This document shows, piece after piece, positions 5,506 to 12,625 of a DNA stretch of 28,064 nucleotides (positions within the stretch are counted from its first letter, which is position 1; every line of letters begins with the position of its first letter). The translations under genes and the position numbers were made by a program. A model generated the notes under the pieces. It ran no database searches, had not been told where the DNA came from, and worked only from the letters and a program-made list of their open reading frames with translations. Origin of the DNA: CAYGHG01 sp964349515 (lineage in GTDB: Bacteria; Oederibacteriota; PGYV01; CAYGHG01); the NCBI GenBank assembly GCA_964349515.1, contig CAYGHG010000027.1, forward strand, positions 1 through 28,064, written 5' to 3'.

Positions 5506-6906
5506 ATGCTTACATTCAACAAAAAGACAAACCTGTTTGAAGAAGAGTTTTACCACTATGAACTGCAGGACGTAAAAGAACCCGAACTCTACAGGGATAT
5601 GTTCCCCTATGACGAGGTTCCGCGCATAATATTCAACCAGCGGCTGGTTCCCATGAATGTAGCTGACAAGGCATTCATAACTGACACCACTTTCCGCGAC
5701 GGCCAGCAGTCCCTGCCTCCTTTCAGGGTGGAGGATATCGTGCACCTGTACGACCTGATGCACAAACTGGACGGCGGCTCGGGGCTGATACGCCAGACCG
5801 AGTTTTTCCTCTACACCAAACGCGACCGGGAAGCCGTGGAAAAATGCCTCGCGCGCGGCTATGACTACCCCATAATCACCGGCTGGATACGCGCCGTAGA
5901 ATCGGATTTTAAGCTTGTAAAAGAAATGGGCCTCAAAGAAACCGGCATACTGACCTCGGTATCCGACTATCACATATTCCTGAAGCTGAAATGGACGAGA
6001 AAACAGGCAATGGAGAATTACCTGAAAATAGTCCGTGCCTCGCTTGACAACGGTATTATCCCCCGCTGCCATTTTGAGGACATCACCCGCGCCGACATAT
6101 ACGGTTTTGTAATACCTTTTGCCCGCGAGCTGATGAAACTCTCAAAAGAATACAACATGCCGGTAAAAATCCGCGCATGCGACACCATGGGCTACGGCAT
6201 AGCGATAGCCGGCGCCGCGCTGCCCAGAAACGTCCACGGCATTATTTACGGATTAAACAAGCACGCCGAAGTGCCTTCAGAGTGGCTGGAGTGGCACGGC
6301 CACAATGACTTTTACCGCGGCCTCACCAACGCCTCACACGCCTGGCTCTACGGCTGCTCATCGGCAAACGGCGCTTGGCTCGGCATAGGCGAACGTACCG
6401 GCAACACTCCGATAGAAGCGCTGATTATTGAATACATATCCATGCGCGGCAGGGCGGGTATTGAAAAACTGGACACAACGGTCATTACGGAAATAGCCGG
6501 CTACATGCGCGACGTCATGGGCATTGAAGTGCCCCTCAACAGGCCCTTTGTCGGAAAGAACTTTAACCTCACAAAAGCAGGTATCCACGCTGACGGTATT
6601 TCAAAATCAGAGGAGATATACAACATATTTGACACGGAAAAAATCCTGAACAGGCCCCCTATGGTGGGTATTACGGACAAGTCGGGGACTGCCGGCATAG
6701 CCTACTGGGTAAACAACTACTACAGGGTAAAACCGGAAGACAAAGTCACAAAAGATACAGAAGCTGTAAAAACAATAAAATCGCTCGTGGACAAAGAGTA
6801 TGAAACCACAAGGATAATAGGCATCTCAGATGAGGAGATGATAACCTTTACAAAAGAGCATCTGCCTGAGATACACGTGAAATACGAAAAAAACATACGA
6901 GGTTGA
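5506..6906 (+). CDS. Citrate (Re)-synthase, DRE-TIM metallolyase family
   Basis: The 466-residue protein belongs to the isopropylmalate/homocitrate synthase superfamily. The barrel starts with DTTFRDGQQS (60-69; catalytic R64 and metal ligand D65), and the metal-binding HGHND follows at 264-268. Segments such as ITGWIRAVESDFKLVKEMG, RCHFEDITRADIYGF and GERTGNTPIEAL match what I recall of Re-citrate synthases, which condense acetyl-CoA and oxaloacetate in anaerobes such as Clostridium kluyveri. They differ from LeuA, which also carries a C-terminal leucine regulatory domain absent here. Co-location with icd, mdh and fumarase genes supports a TCA role over leucine or lysine synthesis. GGAG lies ten bases before the ATG. 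Isopropylmalate or homocitrate synthase remains the alternative. Confidence 0.8.
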   Translation: MLTFNKKTNLFEEEFYHYELQDVKEPELYRDMFPYDEVPRIIFNQRLVPMNVADKAFITDTTFRDGQQSLPPFRVEDIVHLYDLMHKLDGGSGLIRQTEFFLYTKRDREAVEKCLARGYDYPIITGWIRAVESDFKLVKEMGLKETGILTSVSDYHIFLKLKWTRKQAMENYLKIVRASLDNGIIPRCHFEDITRADIYGFVIPFARELMKLSKEYNMPVKIRACDTMGYGIAIAGAALPRNVHGIIYGLNKHAEVPSEWLEWHGHNDFYRGLTNASHAWLYGCSSANGAWLGIGERTGNTPIEALIIEYISMRGRAGIEKLDTTVITEIAGYMRDVMGIEVPLNRPFVGKNFNLTKAGIHADGISKSEEIYNIFDTEKILNRPPMVGITDKSGTAGIAYWVNNYYRVKPEDKVTKDTEAVKTIKSLVDKEYETTRIIGISDEEMITFTKEHLPEIHVKYEKNIRG

Positions 6907-6909
6907 AAA

Positions 6910-8112
6910 ATGGCTGAAAAAATCACGGCAAACGAGAACGGCGGGATAAACGTCCCGAATAACCCGATAGTGTGCTTCATAGAAGGCGACGGCACGGGCC
7001 CTGACATCTGGGCGGCCTCTGTGCGCGTGATAGACGCCGCTGTCGCAAAAGCATACAACGGCGAAAAAAAGATAGAGTGGAAGGAAATTCTCGCGGGCGA
7101 AAAAGCGAAAAACGCAACAGGCTCTTACCTGCCCGACGAAACAGTCGAGGCTGTAAGAGAATACTTTGTCGCTATCAAGGGCCCGCTCACCACGCCCGTC
7201 GGCGGCGGCATACGCTCAATCAACGTAACGCTCAGGCAGAAACTGGACCTCTTTGCCTGCGTGAGGCCTGTCAGGTATTTCACAGGCGTGCCTTCGCCCG
7301 TCAAACAGCCGGAGAAACTGAACATCATCATATTCAGGGAAAATACCGAGGACGTTTACGCCGGCATTGAGTGGGAGGCGGGTTCGGCTGAAGCGAAAAA
7401 AATCATCGCTTACATAAACGACAATTACAACAAGTCAATAATAAGCGAGAGCGGCATAGGCATAAAGCCCATGAGCGAGTTTGGAACGCGCAGGCTGATG
7501 AGGATGGCCGTGGAGCACGCCATAAAACACGGCAAAAAAAGCGTCACGATAGTACACAAGGGCAACATAATGAAATATACCGAGGGCGCGTTTGCGAAGT
7601 GGTGCTACAAAGAGGCGGAGGAAAACTTCCGCGATAAGATTGTAAAAGAATCCGAGATCTGGGCGGGCGCCTCTGCAGACGGCAGAGTCATAATAAAAGA
7701 CAGGATAGCCGACGCCATGTTCCAGCAGATACTGCTCCGCCCCGATGAGTACGAAGTGGTAATCACACCTAACTTAAACGGCGACTACCTCTCTGACGCG
7801 GCAGCAGCGCAGGTAGGAGGCTTAGGGCTCGCGCCCGGCGCAAATATAGGCAAGTACGCGGTGTTTGAAGCCACCCACGGAACAGCGCCCAAATACGCAG
7901 GGCTTGACAAAATCAACCCGTCGTCAGTCATACTGTCCGGCGTGATGATGTTAGAGCACATGGGCTGGGTTGAGGCCGCTGACATGATAATCAAAGCTAT
8001 GGAAAAAACCATAGGCAACAAAACAGTCACATACGACCTCGCCCGCCAGATGGATGGCGCAGTGGAAATCAAATGCTCGGAGTTCGGGTCCAAGCTGATA
8101 GAGAATATGTAA
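6910..8112 (+). CDS. icd: Isocitrate dehydrogenase (NADP)
   Basis: This 400-residue enzyme oxidises isocitrate to 2-oxoglutarate. It follows the E. coli Icd pattern. The substrate loop RSINVTLRQ (102-110) keeps the serine that AceK phosphorylates in enteric bacteria. A second substrate segment is VHKGNIMKYTEGAF (215-228), and the metal-binding aspartates lie around 290-298. NADP choice is indicated by K328-Y329 in HGTAPKYAG and by Y375 and R379, equivalent to E. coli K344, Y345, Y391 and R395. It starts three bases after the citrate synthase stop, so the two are translationally linked. Length is slightly below the usual 415-420. 2-Oxoglutarate made here would feed glutamate synthesis whether or not the cycle is complete. 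Confidence 0.95.
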   Translation: MAEKITANENGGINVPNNPIVCFIEGDGTGPDIWAASVRVIDAAVAKAYNGEKKIEWKEILAGEKAKNATGSYLPDETVEAVREYFVAIKGPLTTPVGGGIRSINVTLRQKLDLFACVRPVRYFTGVPSPVKQPEKLNIIIFRENTEDVYAGIEWEAGSAEAKKIIAYINDNYNKSIISESGIGIKPMSEFGTRRLMRMAVEHAIKHGKKSVTIVHKGNIMKYTEGAFAKWCYKEAEENFRDKIVKESEIWAGASADGRVIIKDRIADAMFQQILLRPDEYEVVITPNLNGDYLSDAAAAQVGGLGLAPGANIGKYAVFEATHGTAPKYAGLDKINPSSVILSGVMMLEHMGWVEAADMIIKAMEKTIGNKTVTYDLARQMDGAVEIKCSEFGSKLIENM

Positions 8113-8123
8113 AAAGGGTTCCG

Positions 8124-8152
8124 GGTTTTGGGTTTACTTGAAACCTGAAACC
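8124..8152 (+). other. RNA hairpin between icd and mdh
   Basis: GGTTTTGGGTTT (8124-8135) pairs with AAACCTGAAACC (8141-8152) as a 12-bp stem with two central G-U pairs and a five-base loop. GCTGTTTTTA follows closely. It may act as a partial terminator or as an RNA-processing and stability site setting different levels of icd and mdh. Confidence 0.5.
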
Positions 8153-8187
8153 AAGCTGTTTTTAAAACAATAACTGAGGTGGAGTTT

Positions 8188-9111
8188 ATGAAAATCGGGA
8201 TTATCGGCGCCGGAAACGTAGGTGCCACAGCCGCGCATATCGCGCTCATGAAAGACTTAGGTGACATTTACCTGCTCGACATAATGGCAGACATGGCAAA
8301 GGGCAAGGCAATGGATTTGAACCAGTCAAAGTTTCTTTTCAACTCATCAGCGTCGGTTGACGGCGGCGATGACTATGAAAGGATAAAAGAATGCGATTTT
8401 GTGATAATCACAGCCGGCCTCGCGAGAAAGCCCGGCATGAGCCGCGATGACCTGCTCTTTAAAAACTTTGAGATAGTGACTGATGTCTGTAAAAAGATAA
8501 AAGGCGGTAAACCGCCCTTTGTAATAGTGGTATCAAACCCGCTCGACGTCATGGCTTATGCGGCATATAAAACCCTCGGACTGCCGCGCGAAAAAGTCCT
8601 CGGCATGGCGGGAGTGCTGGATACCTACAGGTTTTATCACTACATACAAAATAAACTTGACACCCGCAGCATAAAAATAGACGCGATAACACTGGGCTCA
8701 CACGGCGACACCATGGTGCCTGTTTCCTCAACCGCAAAAGTGGACGGAAAACTCCTCACCTCGCTTGTCAGCGCGGAAGAGTTAAAAGAACTCGAAGACA
8801 AAACCAAAAACGGCGGCGCAGAGATAGTGGGGCTCCTCAAAACAGGAAGCGCCTACTACGCTCCGGCTGCCTCTGCAGTCAGAATGGTTGAAGCCATTAT
8901 TAATAATGAAGGCGCAGTGCTTCCCTGCTCGGTGTATGCGCAGGGCGAATACGGGCTTGAGGGGCTTTATATCGGGCTCCCGGTAAAACTGACCTCAAAA
9001 GGCTTTGACTCAACAGTTGACATAGAAATGTCAGCAGACGAAAAAGCCCAGCTGGCATCATCGGCAAAGGCGATAAAAGAACAGATTGAGAAGATTAAAG
9101 AACGGTTTTAG
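8188..9111 (+). CDS. mdh: Malate dehydrogenase (NAD, LDH-like type)
   Basis: The 307-residue enzyme interconverts malate and oxaloacetate. The Rossmann motif GAGNVGA lies at 7-13. D31 at the end of the second strand indicates NAD rather than NADP. The mobile loop ARKPGMSRDDL (79-89) has Arg80 where lactate dehydrogenases have Gln, giving specificity for malate. The other catalytic residues are R86, R148 and H172 in GSHGDTMVP (170-178). I chose the ATG at 8188, with AGGTGGAG four bases ahead; a GTG nine bases upstream lies inside that Shine-Dalgarno. It sits 75 bases after icd, across a hairpin. Confidence 0.95.
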   Translation: MKIGIIGAGNVGATAAHIALMKDLGDIYLLDIMADMAKGKAMDLNQSKFLFNSSASVDGGDDYERIKECDFVIITAGLARKPGMSRDDLLFKNFEIVTDVCKKIKGGKPPFVIVVSNPLDVMAYAAYKTLGLPREKVLGMAGVLDTYRFYHYIQNKLDTRSIKIDAITLGSHGDTMVPVSSTAKVDGKLLTSLVSAEELKELEDKTKNGGAEIVGLLKTGSAYYAPAASAVRMVEAIINNEGAVLPCSVYAQGEYGLEGLYIGLPVKLTSKGFDSTVDIEMSADEKAQLASSAKAIKEQIEKIKERF

Positions 9112-9226
9112 TACGAGTACGGACTCAGCGGAATTTTTTTTTAAGTACCTTCTCTTGAGACCTTTGAGACTCTTGAGACCTTTGAGACAAACAGAAACAA
9201 CTTAGTAAAAACAAGACAGGAGTCCC
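9112..9226 (+). repeat. mdh-fumarase spacer with an 18-bp tandem repeat
   Basis: CTCTTGAGACCTTTGAGA occurs twice in immediate succession (9152-9169 and 9170-9187). Each copy is itself two 9-base units ending TTGAGA. Before it there is a nine-base T run (9134-9142). No promoter of clear quality is visible, so the fumarase genes are probably read from upstream. Confidence 0.7.
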
Positions 9227-10066
9227 ATGGCAAAAATAAGCAGTGAAAAGATTTCAGCGGCGGTTGAAAAGCTGGTAATAGACGCAAACTATTACCTGCC
9301 CTATGACCTTGTCTCTGCGCTTAAAGACGCGGCTGAAAAGGAAAAAGACAAACGTGCCAAAAACATCCTCTATAAAATCATAGAAAACTATAAAATAGCA
9401 AAGAAAGGCACCTTTCCCCTGTGCCAGGATACAGGCATAGCTGTTGTCTTTGCGGAGATCGGGCGCGACATCACCATAGAGGGCAGCCTGTACACCGCTA
9501 TTAATAAAGGCGTGGAGGCCGGCTACAGAAAGGCGCATCTGCGCAAATCAGTCGCAGACCCTCTTACGCGCACCAACACCAACACAAACACCCCGTCAAT
9601 AGTGCACATAGAACTCTCAAACGGGCGCGGCCTGAAACTCACGGTTATGACAAAAGGAGCGGGTGCGGAAAACAAATCAGCTGTTAAAATGCTTACCCCA
9701 GCCGACGGCACGGACGGCATAGTCAGTTTTGCGGTAGAAACAGTCAAAAAAGCCGGCGCCTCTGCCTGCCCTCCTTATATAATAGGAGTCGGTGTAGGCG
9801 GCAATATTGAAACTGCGCCGCTGCTCGCGAAAAAGGCGCTTCTGCGCGGCATCAGTGATTTCAACAAAAGAGACAAGCATGCCCTTGAGCTTGAAAACAG
9901 GCTGTTAAAAGAGATAAACGCCCTCGGCATAGGCCCGCTCGGGTTCGGCGGCAGAACCACCGCGCTTGCGGTAAAGGTGGAAACATGGCCGTGCCACATA
10001 GCGAGCCTGCCTGTTGCGGTAAATATCCAGTGCCACAGTTCACGCCACAAGACAATTACAATATAG
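9227..10066 (+). CDS. fumA: Fumarate hydratase class I, alpha subunit
   Basis: This 279-residue chain is the N-terminal half of the iron-sulfur fumarase, which hydrates fumarate to malate. The three cysteines that hold the oxygen-sensitive [4Fe-4S] cluster are visible: C66 in PLCQDTG, C181 in SACPPYIIG and C269 in VNIQCHSSRH. The TRTNTNTNTPSIVH stretch (114-127) is also typical of the family. The L(+)-tartrate dehydratase alpha subunit is closely related; the TCA-gene context favours fumarase. AGGAG precedes the ATG by six bases. The beta subunit starts 14 bases after its stop. Use of this enzyme instead of class II FumC suits an anaerobe or microaerophile. Confidence 0.92.
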   Translation: MAKISSEKISAAVEKLVIDANYYLPYDLVSALKDAAEKEKDKRAKNILYKIIENYKIAKKGTFPLCQDTGIAVVFAEIGRDITIEGSLYTAINKGVEAGYRKAHLRKSVADPLTRTNTNTNTPSIVHIELSNGRGLKLTVMTKGAGAENKSAVKMLTPADGTDGIVSFAVETVKKAGASACPPYIIGVGVGGNIETAPLLAKKALLRGISDFNKRDKHALELENRLLKEINALGIGPLGFGGRTTALAVKVETWPCHIASLPVAVNIQCHSSRHKTITI

Positions 10067-10080
10067 GAGCCAAGGCAAAA

Positions 10081-10617
10081 ATGAAACGCATCACAGCACC
10101 CATCATACAGGAAGAAATAGAAGAGCTTGAGGCCGGCGAAGAGGTATTGATCTCAGGCACCATCTACACAATGCGCGACGCCGCCCACGCCAGAATAACA
10201 GACATGATAAACAAAGGGCAGAAACTCCCGCTTGACCTTAAAAACCAGGTCATATACTACTGCGGCCCGACTCCCGCGAAACCGGGCCAGGTCATAGGCT
10301 CCTGCGGCCCGACCACCTCGTCAAGGATGGATTCCTTTACCCCGCTTCTTCTCGAACACGGCATAAAAGGAATGATAGGAAAAGGCGAGCGCTCCGTCGC
10401 AGTCAAGGACGCCATCATAAAACACCGGGCAGTTTATTTTTCCGCCTTTGGAGGCTTGGGCGCAGACTACGCAAGAAACGTAAAAAAATCTGAAATAGCG
10501 GCCTTTCCGGAACTGGGCCCCGAGGCAATACACAGGCTGGAAGTCGAGGATTTTTTCAGCGTGGTTATTAATGATACAAAGGGAAATGATTTTTTTGTAA
10601 TGATACATTACAATTAG
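10081..10617 (+). CDS. fumB: Fumarate hydratase class I, beta subunit
   Basis: The 178-residue chain is the C-terminal half of class I fumarase. Family segments seen are TMRDAAHARI (30-39), YYCGPTPAKPG (59-69), GSCGPTTSSRMD (73-84, substrate binding) and GMIGKGER (97-104). I chose the ATG at 10081, which gives the conserved MKRITAPI start, with AGGAG further upstream. An open frame begins earlier, at 9985, but overlaps the alpha subunit and adds no recognisable sequence. It is the last gene of the cluster. No T-run terminator follows; the sequence passes directly into the repeat block. Confidence 0.92.
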   Translation: MKRITAPIIQEEIEELEAGEEVLISGTIYTMRDAAHARITDMINKGQKLPLDLKNQVIYYCGPTPAKPGQVIGSCGPTTSSRMDSFTPLLLEHGIKGMIGKGERSVAVKDAIIKHRAVYFSAFGGLGADYARNVKKSEIAAFPELGPEAIHRLEVEDFFSVVINDTKGNDFFVMIHYN

Positions 10618-10638
10618 TCTCCGCAGGCGTCATCCGCC

Positions 10639-10693
10639 GGGTGACCCGCGTCTTTCAATACAACAACAAAAACCGGGCGACGCACCGCATCGC
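10639..10693. repeat. GTAGGGG repeat, copy broken by the assembly gap
   Basis: From GGGTGACCCGCG through the ACAACAACAA linker to GCACCGCATCGC, this matches 10830-10886 almost base for base, then stops at the first N. The gap therefore begins inside a repeat unit. Confidence 0.8.
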
Positions 10694-10793
10694 NNNNNNN
10701 NNNNNNNNNNNNNNNNNNNNNNNNNNNNNNNNNNNNNNNNNNNNNNNNNNNNNNNNNNNNNNNNNNNNNNNNNNNNNNNNNNNNNNNNNNNNN
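10694..10793. other. Assembly gap of exactly 100 N
   Basis: This is a scaffold join of unknown true size. Repeat units flank it on both sides, so an unknown number of repeat copies, or a larger piece, may be missing. Frames reading through it are meaningless. Confidence 0.98.
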
Positions 10794-10813
10794 CGGTTTA
10801 ATACCTTGTCTTC

Positions 10814-10893
10814 GTAGGGGTCACCCGGTGGGTGACCCGCGTCTTTCACAACAACAACAACAAAAACCGGGCGACGCACCGCATCGCCCCTAC
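10814..10893. repeat. Complete GTAGGGG intergenic repeat unit
   Basis: The 80-bp unit is bounded by terminal inverted repeats GTAGGGG (10814-10820) and CCCCTAC (10887-10893). Inside are two hairpins: GGGTCACCC with GGGTGACCC, and GGGCGACGC with GCATCGCCC (one mismatch). They are joined by GTCTTTCA and an ACAACAACAA linker. Partial copies lie at 10639-10693, 2885-2899 and 3078-3135. It looks like a small non-coding mobile or REP-like element; no transposase is in the window. Confidence 0.8.
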
Positions 10894-10908
10894 GGTACGA
10901 CATGCTTT

Positions 10909-11724
10909 TTAATCGGCGCAAAAACAATTATAATTGTATAAATTTATCGTGTCAAAATACAGCCTGTAAAGATCGCTTTGTGCATTTGTTATCAGAAACG
11001 AACCAATAATAGGCCCAACTAATAACAAAGGCGTACTGGCTATGGTAAGTACCATAAGCCCTGCAGGTAAAGACGCATATTTGGAAGCATCCTGAAATAC
11101 AGGATTAAAAAAAGACATATGCTGCAGCCTTTCATCCGCCATATGATACATAACGCCTTCAAAGTAACCTTTTATGTTGAGGTTTCCAAACACATCAGCT
11201 GCGGGATAATAGTAATCGGGGCACTGCATTGACAGTTTTTTTCTGTATTCCTCTTTTTTTGACAGGGCATTATGCAGGTAAAGCGCCTCAACATCGCTGT
11301 TTCTGGACGCGCCCAAAAATCCGGCTCCAAAGGCCGTAACCGGCATAGAAATACCCATAGCCGCCAAACCTATTGTCAGGCTTTCCGAAGTGAAGGAATT
11401 TCCGAATATGGAGTATAAACCGTAAACCAAAGTACCCGCCCCCAGCACAATGAGCGTGATGCCGTAAAATTCAAATGCCCGCGAAGATTCATACATGGCG
11501 GCAGTTTCCGGATACTCGTTATACAAAGAAACAAAAGCTTTGCTGTCGAAAGGGGTGTTTTTATATTTTGGAATCATCATCTTATCGTCGTAGTTTATCA
11601 TGTGCATGCAGTCGTAGTCCAGTTTTGCGCTTCTATAAGGCAGCGAAGAACACCCCTGCATCAAAAATAACATCCCGGCCATAATCAGTGCCGCCTTGCC
11701 TTTGGTTTTTTCTGTTTTTATCAA
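10909..11724 (-). CDS. Lipoprotein with several membrane-spanning segments
   Basis: This 271-residue protein is not one I recognise. A basic N-terminus (MIKTEKTKGK) leads into AALIMAGMLFLMQGC, a signal peptide with a lipobox-like LMQGC ending at Cys25. Three further hydrophobic stretches follow: ITLIVLGAGTLVYGLYSIFG, a glycine-rich one around SLTIGLAAMGISMPVTAFGAG, and LMVLTIASTPLLLVGPIIGSF. A lipoprotein with later transmembrane helices is unusual, though such small envelope proteins are known. The start codon is TTG at 11724, with AAAGGA eight bases upstream; no closer ATG keeps the charged leader. The gene stands between two repeat elements and faces away from the fumarase genes. Confidence 0.65.
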   Translation of the reverse strand: MIKTEKTKGKAALIMAGMLFLMQGCSSLPYRSAKLDYDCMHMINYDDKMMIPKYKNTPFDSKAFVSLYNEYPETAAMYESSRAFEFYGITLIVLGAGTLVYGLYSIFGNSFTSESLTIGLAAMGISMPVTAFGAGFLGASRNSDVEALYLHNALSKKEEYRKKLSMQCPDYYYPAADVFGNLNIKGYFEGVMYHMADERLQHMSFFNPVFQDASKYASLPAGLMVLTIASTPLLLVGPIIGSFLITNAQSDLYRLYFDTINLYNYNCFCAD

Positions 11725-11769
11725 GGTATTAATCCTTTCGCCGCGGTTTTGCCCTCAAGCCAAAATACC

Positions 11770-11786
11770 GCAGGCTTTAAGCCTGC
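11770..11786. repeat. Palindromic intergenic element, GCAGGCTT family, copy 2
   Basis: GCAGGCTT-t-AAGCCTGC is an 8-bp perfect stem with a one-base centre, followed by GCCTAAAAAAA. It is nearly identical to 1390-1405, including the CCGC prefix. It lies about 40 bases past the stop of the last gene of the glucan operon and may mark its 3' end. Confidence 0.7.
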
Positions 11787-11827
11787 GCCTAAAAAAACAA
11801 AAATATAACAAAACGTCCTGCTCATCC

Positions 11828-12625
11828 TCATCCCTGTTCCTCGCCCTTAGTCATCCCCCCTATCCCCACTTCATTCACCGGCAGAAAGCCCAGTTTTAAA
11901 TATATCTTATTTGCCGCATCATTTGTCTTTTCCGCCCTTAAACCTACCCGGTCAAATTCACCCCACAGTTTCATGGCGGTATAGGCGGAGATTATCTTCC
12001 CCCACCCTTTGCCCCGCTCATCCGCAGCTGTCACCACGTTTCCTATTGCCGCTGTTGAGAATTCTTTGGAGGCAAAGTGCACGCCTGCGGCGGCAAGTAT
12101 TTTTGAGTTTTTTCTTGCGCAGTAATAGTGCCCTGTTTTCAGCATGTGTTTTAAAAACCAGTGGTCCGGGTGATTTCCCTTAAAAAACTCTTCCAGCGCT
12201 TCAAAATCGCTTTCATTAATCCTGTATATGTATTCTTCGTGCTTTATGGCGGGAGGCAGCAGTATGTTGGTTTCCAGTTTGTACTGGGTGTAGGCTTTAA
12301 ACCCGGCCTGCGGGAATCTTTTTTTAAGAAACAAAACCCCTGCCTCATCAGCCTGTATGCCGAATTCCCCTTTAAAATCTTTAAAAGCCGCGTCAAACAA
12401 GTCCCCTGCCGTATTTTCGTCTTTTGCAAAAAGAAAACAGTACCGGTATCTTCCTTTCATTACAACACAGACATCCGAAATATCCCCCCCTTCGTAAGCG
12501 CATACATACTCCGTCGCCTCCGGGCTGCCTGTTGCCATGTGGCCGAGGTGGTACTGGTATTTCCATGGAGAGGCGAGAAAAAAATCAGAAACTGCCTTTA
12601 AATCCACTGCCCGTTCAATCTTCAT
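11828..12625 (-). CDS. GNAT-family acetyltransferase
   Basis: The 265-residue protein has a divergent N-terminal half and a GNAT domain at about 130-255. The acetyl-CoA loop is seen as VVTAADERGKGWGKIISAYT (197-216; R/QxxGxG as RGKGWG), followed by AEKTNDAANKIYLKLGF, the usual motif B. The layout resembles other two-domain GNATs such as FeeM- or Eis-like enzymes, but the substrate is unknown. Its ATG overlaps the treY stop by four bases (ATGA), so it is translationally coupled to the glucan and trehalose genes. This hints at modification of a sugar, a protein of that pathway or a metabolite. It is the last gene of the operon. Confidence 0.8.
   Translation of the reverse strand: MKIERAVDLKAVSDFFLASPWKYQYHLGHMATGSPEATEYVCAYEGGDISDVCVVMKGRYRYCFLFAKDENTAGDLFDAAFKDFKGEFGIQADEAGVLFLKKRFPQAGFKAYTQYKLETNILLPPAIKHEEYIYRINESDFEALEEFFKGNHPDHWFLKHMLKTGHYYCARKNSKILAAAGVHFASKEFSTAAIGNVVTAADERGKGWGKIISAYTAMKLWGEFDRVGLRAEKTNDAANKIYLKLGFLPVNEVGIGGMTKGEEQG

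Noticed and set aside
5488..6072. Open frame of 194 codons on the minus strand
   Set aside because: It is antisense to the Re-citrate synthase gene, whose conserved motifs fix the coding strand.
5506..6906. Leucine-pathway 2-isopropylmalate synthase
   Set aside because: There is no C-terminal leucine-binding regulatory domain, no leu genes nearby, and the neighbours are TCA enzymes; kept as an alternative only.
7785..8267. Open frame of 160 codons on the minus strand
   Set aside because: It is antisense to icd and the start of mdh and has no recognisable domain.
9985..10080. Longer N-terminus for the fumarase beta subunit
   Set aside because: It overlaps the end of the alpha subunit gene, and the family start MKRITAPI begins at 10081.
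10655..10927. Open frame running through the assembly gap
   Set aside because: It is made of repeat sequence and 100 unknown bases; the frame has no meaning.
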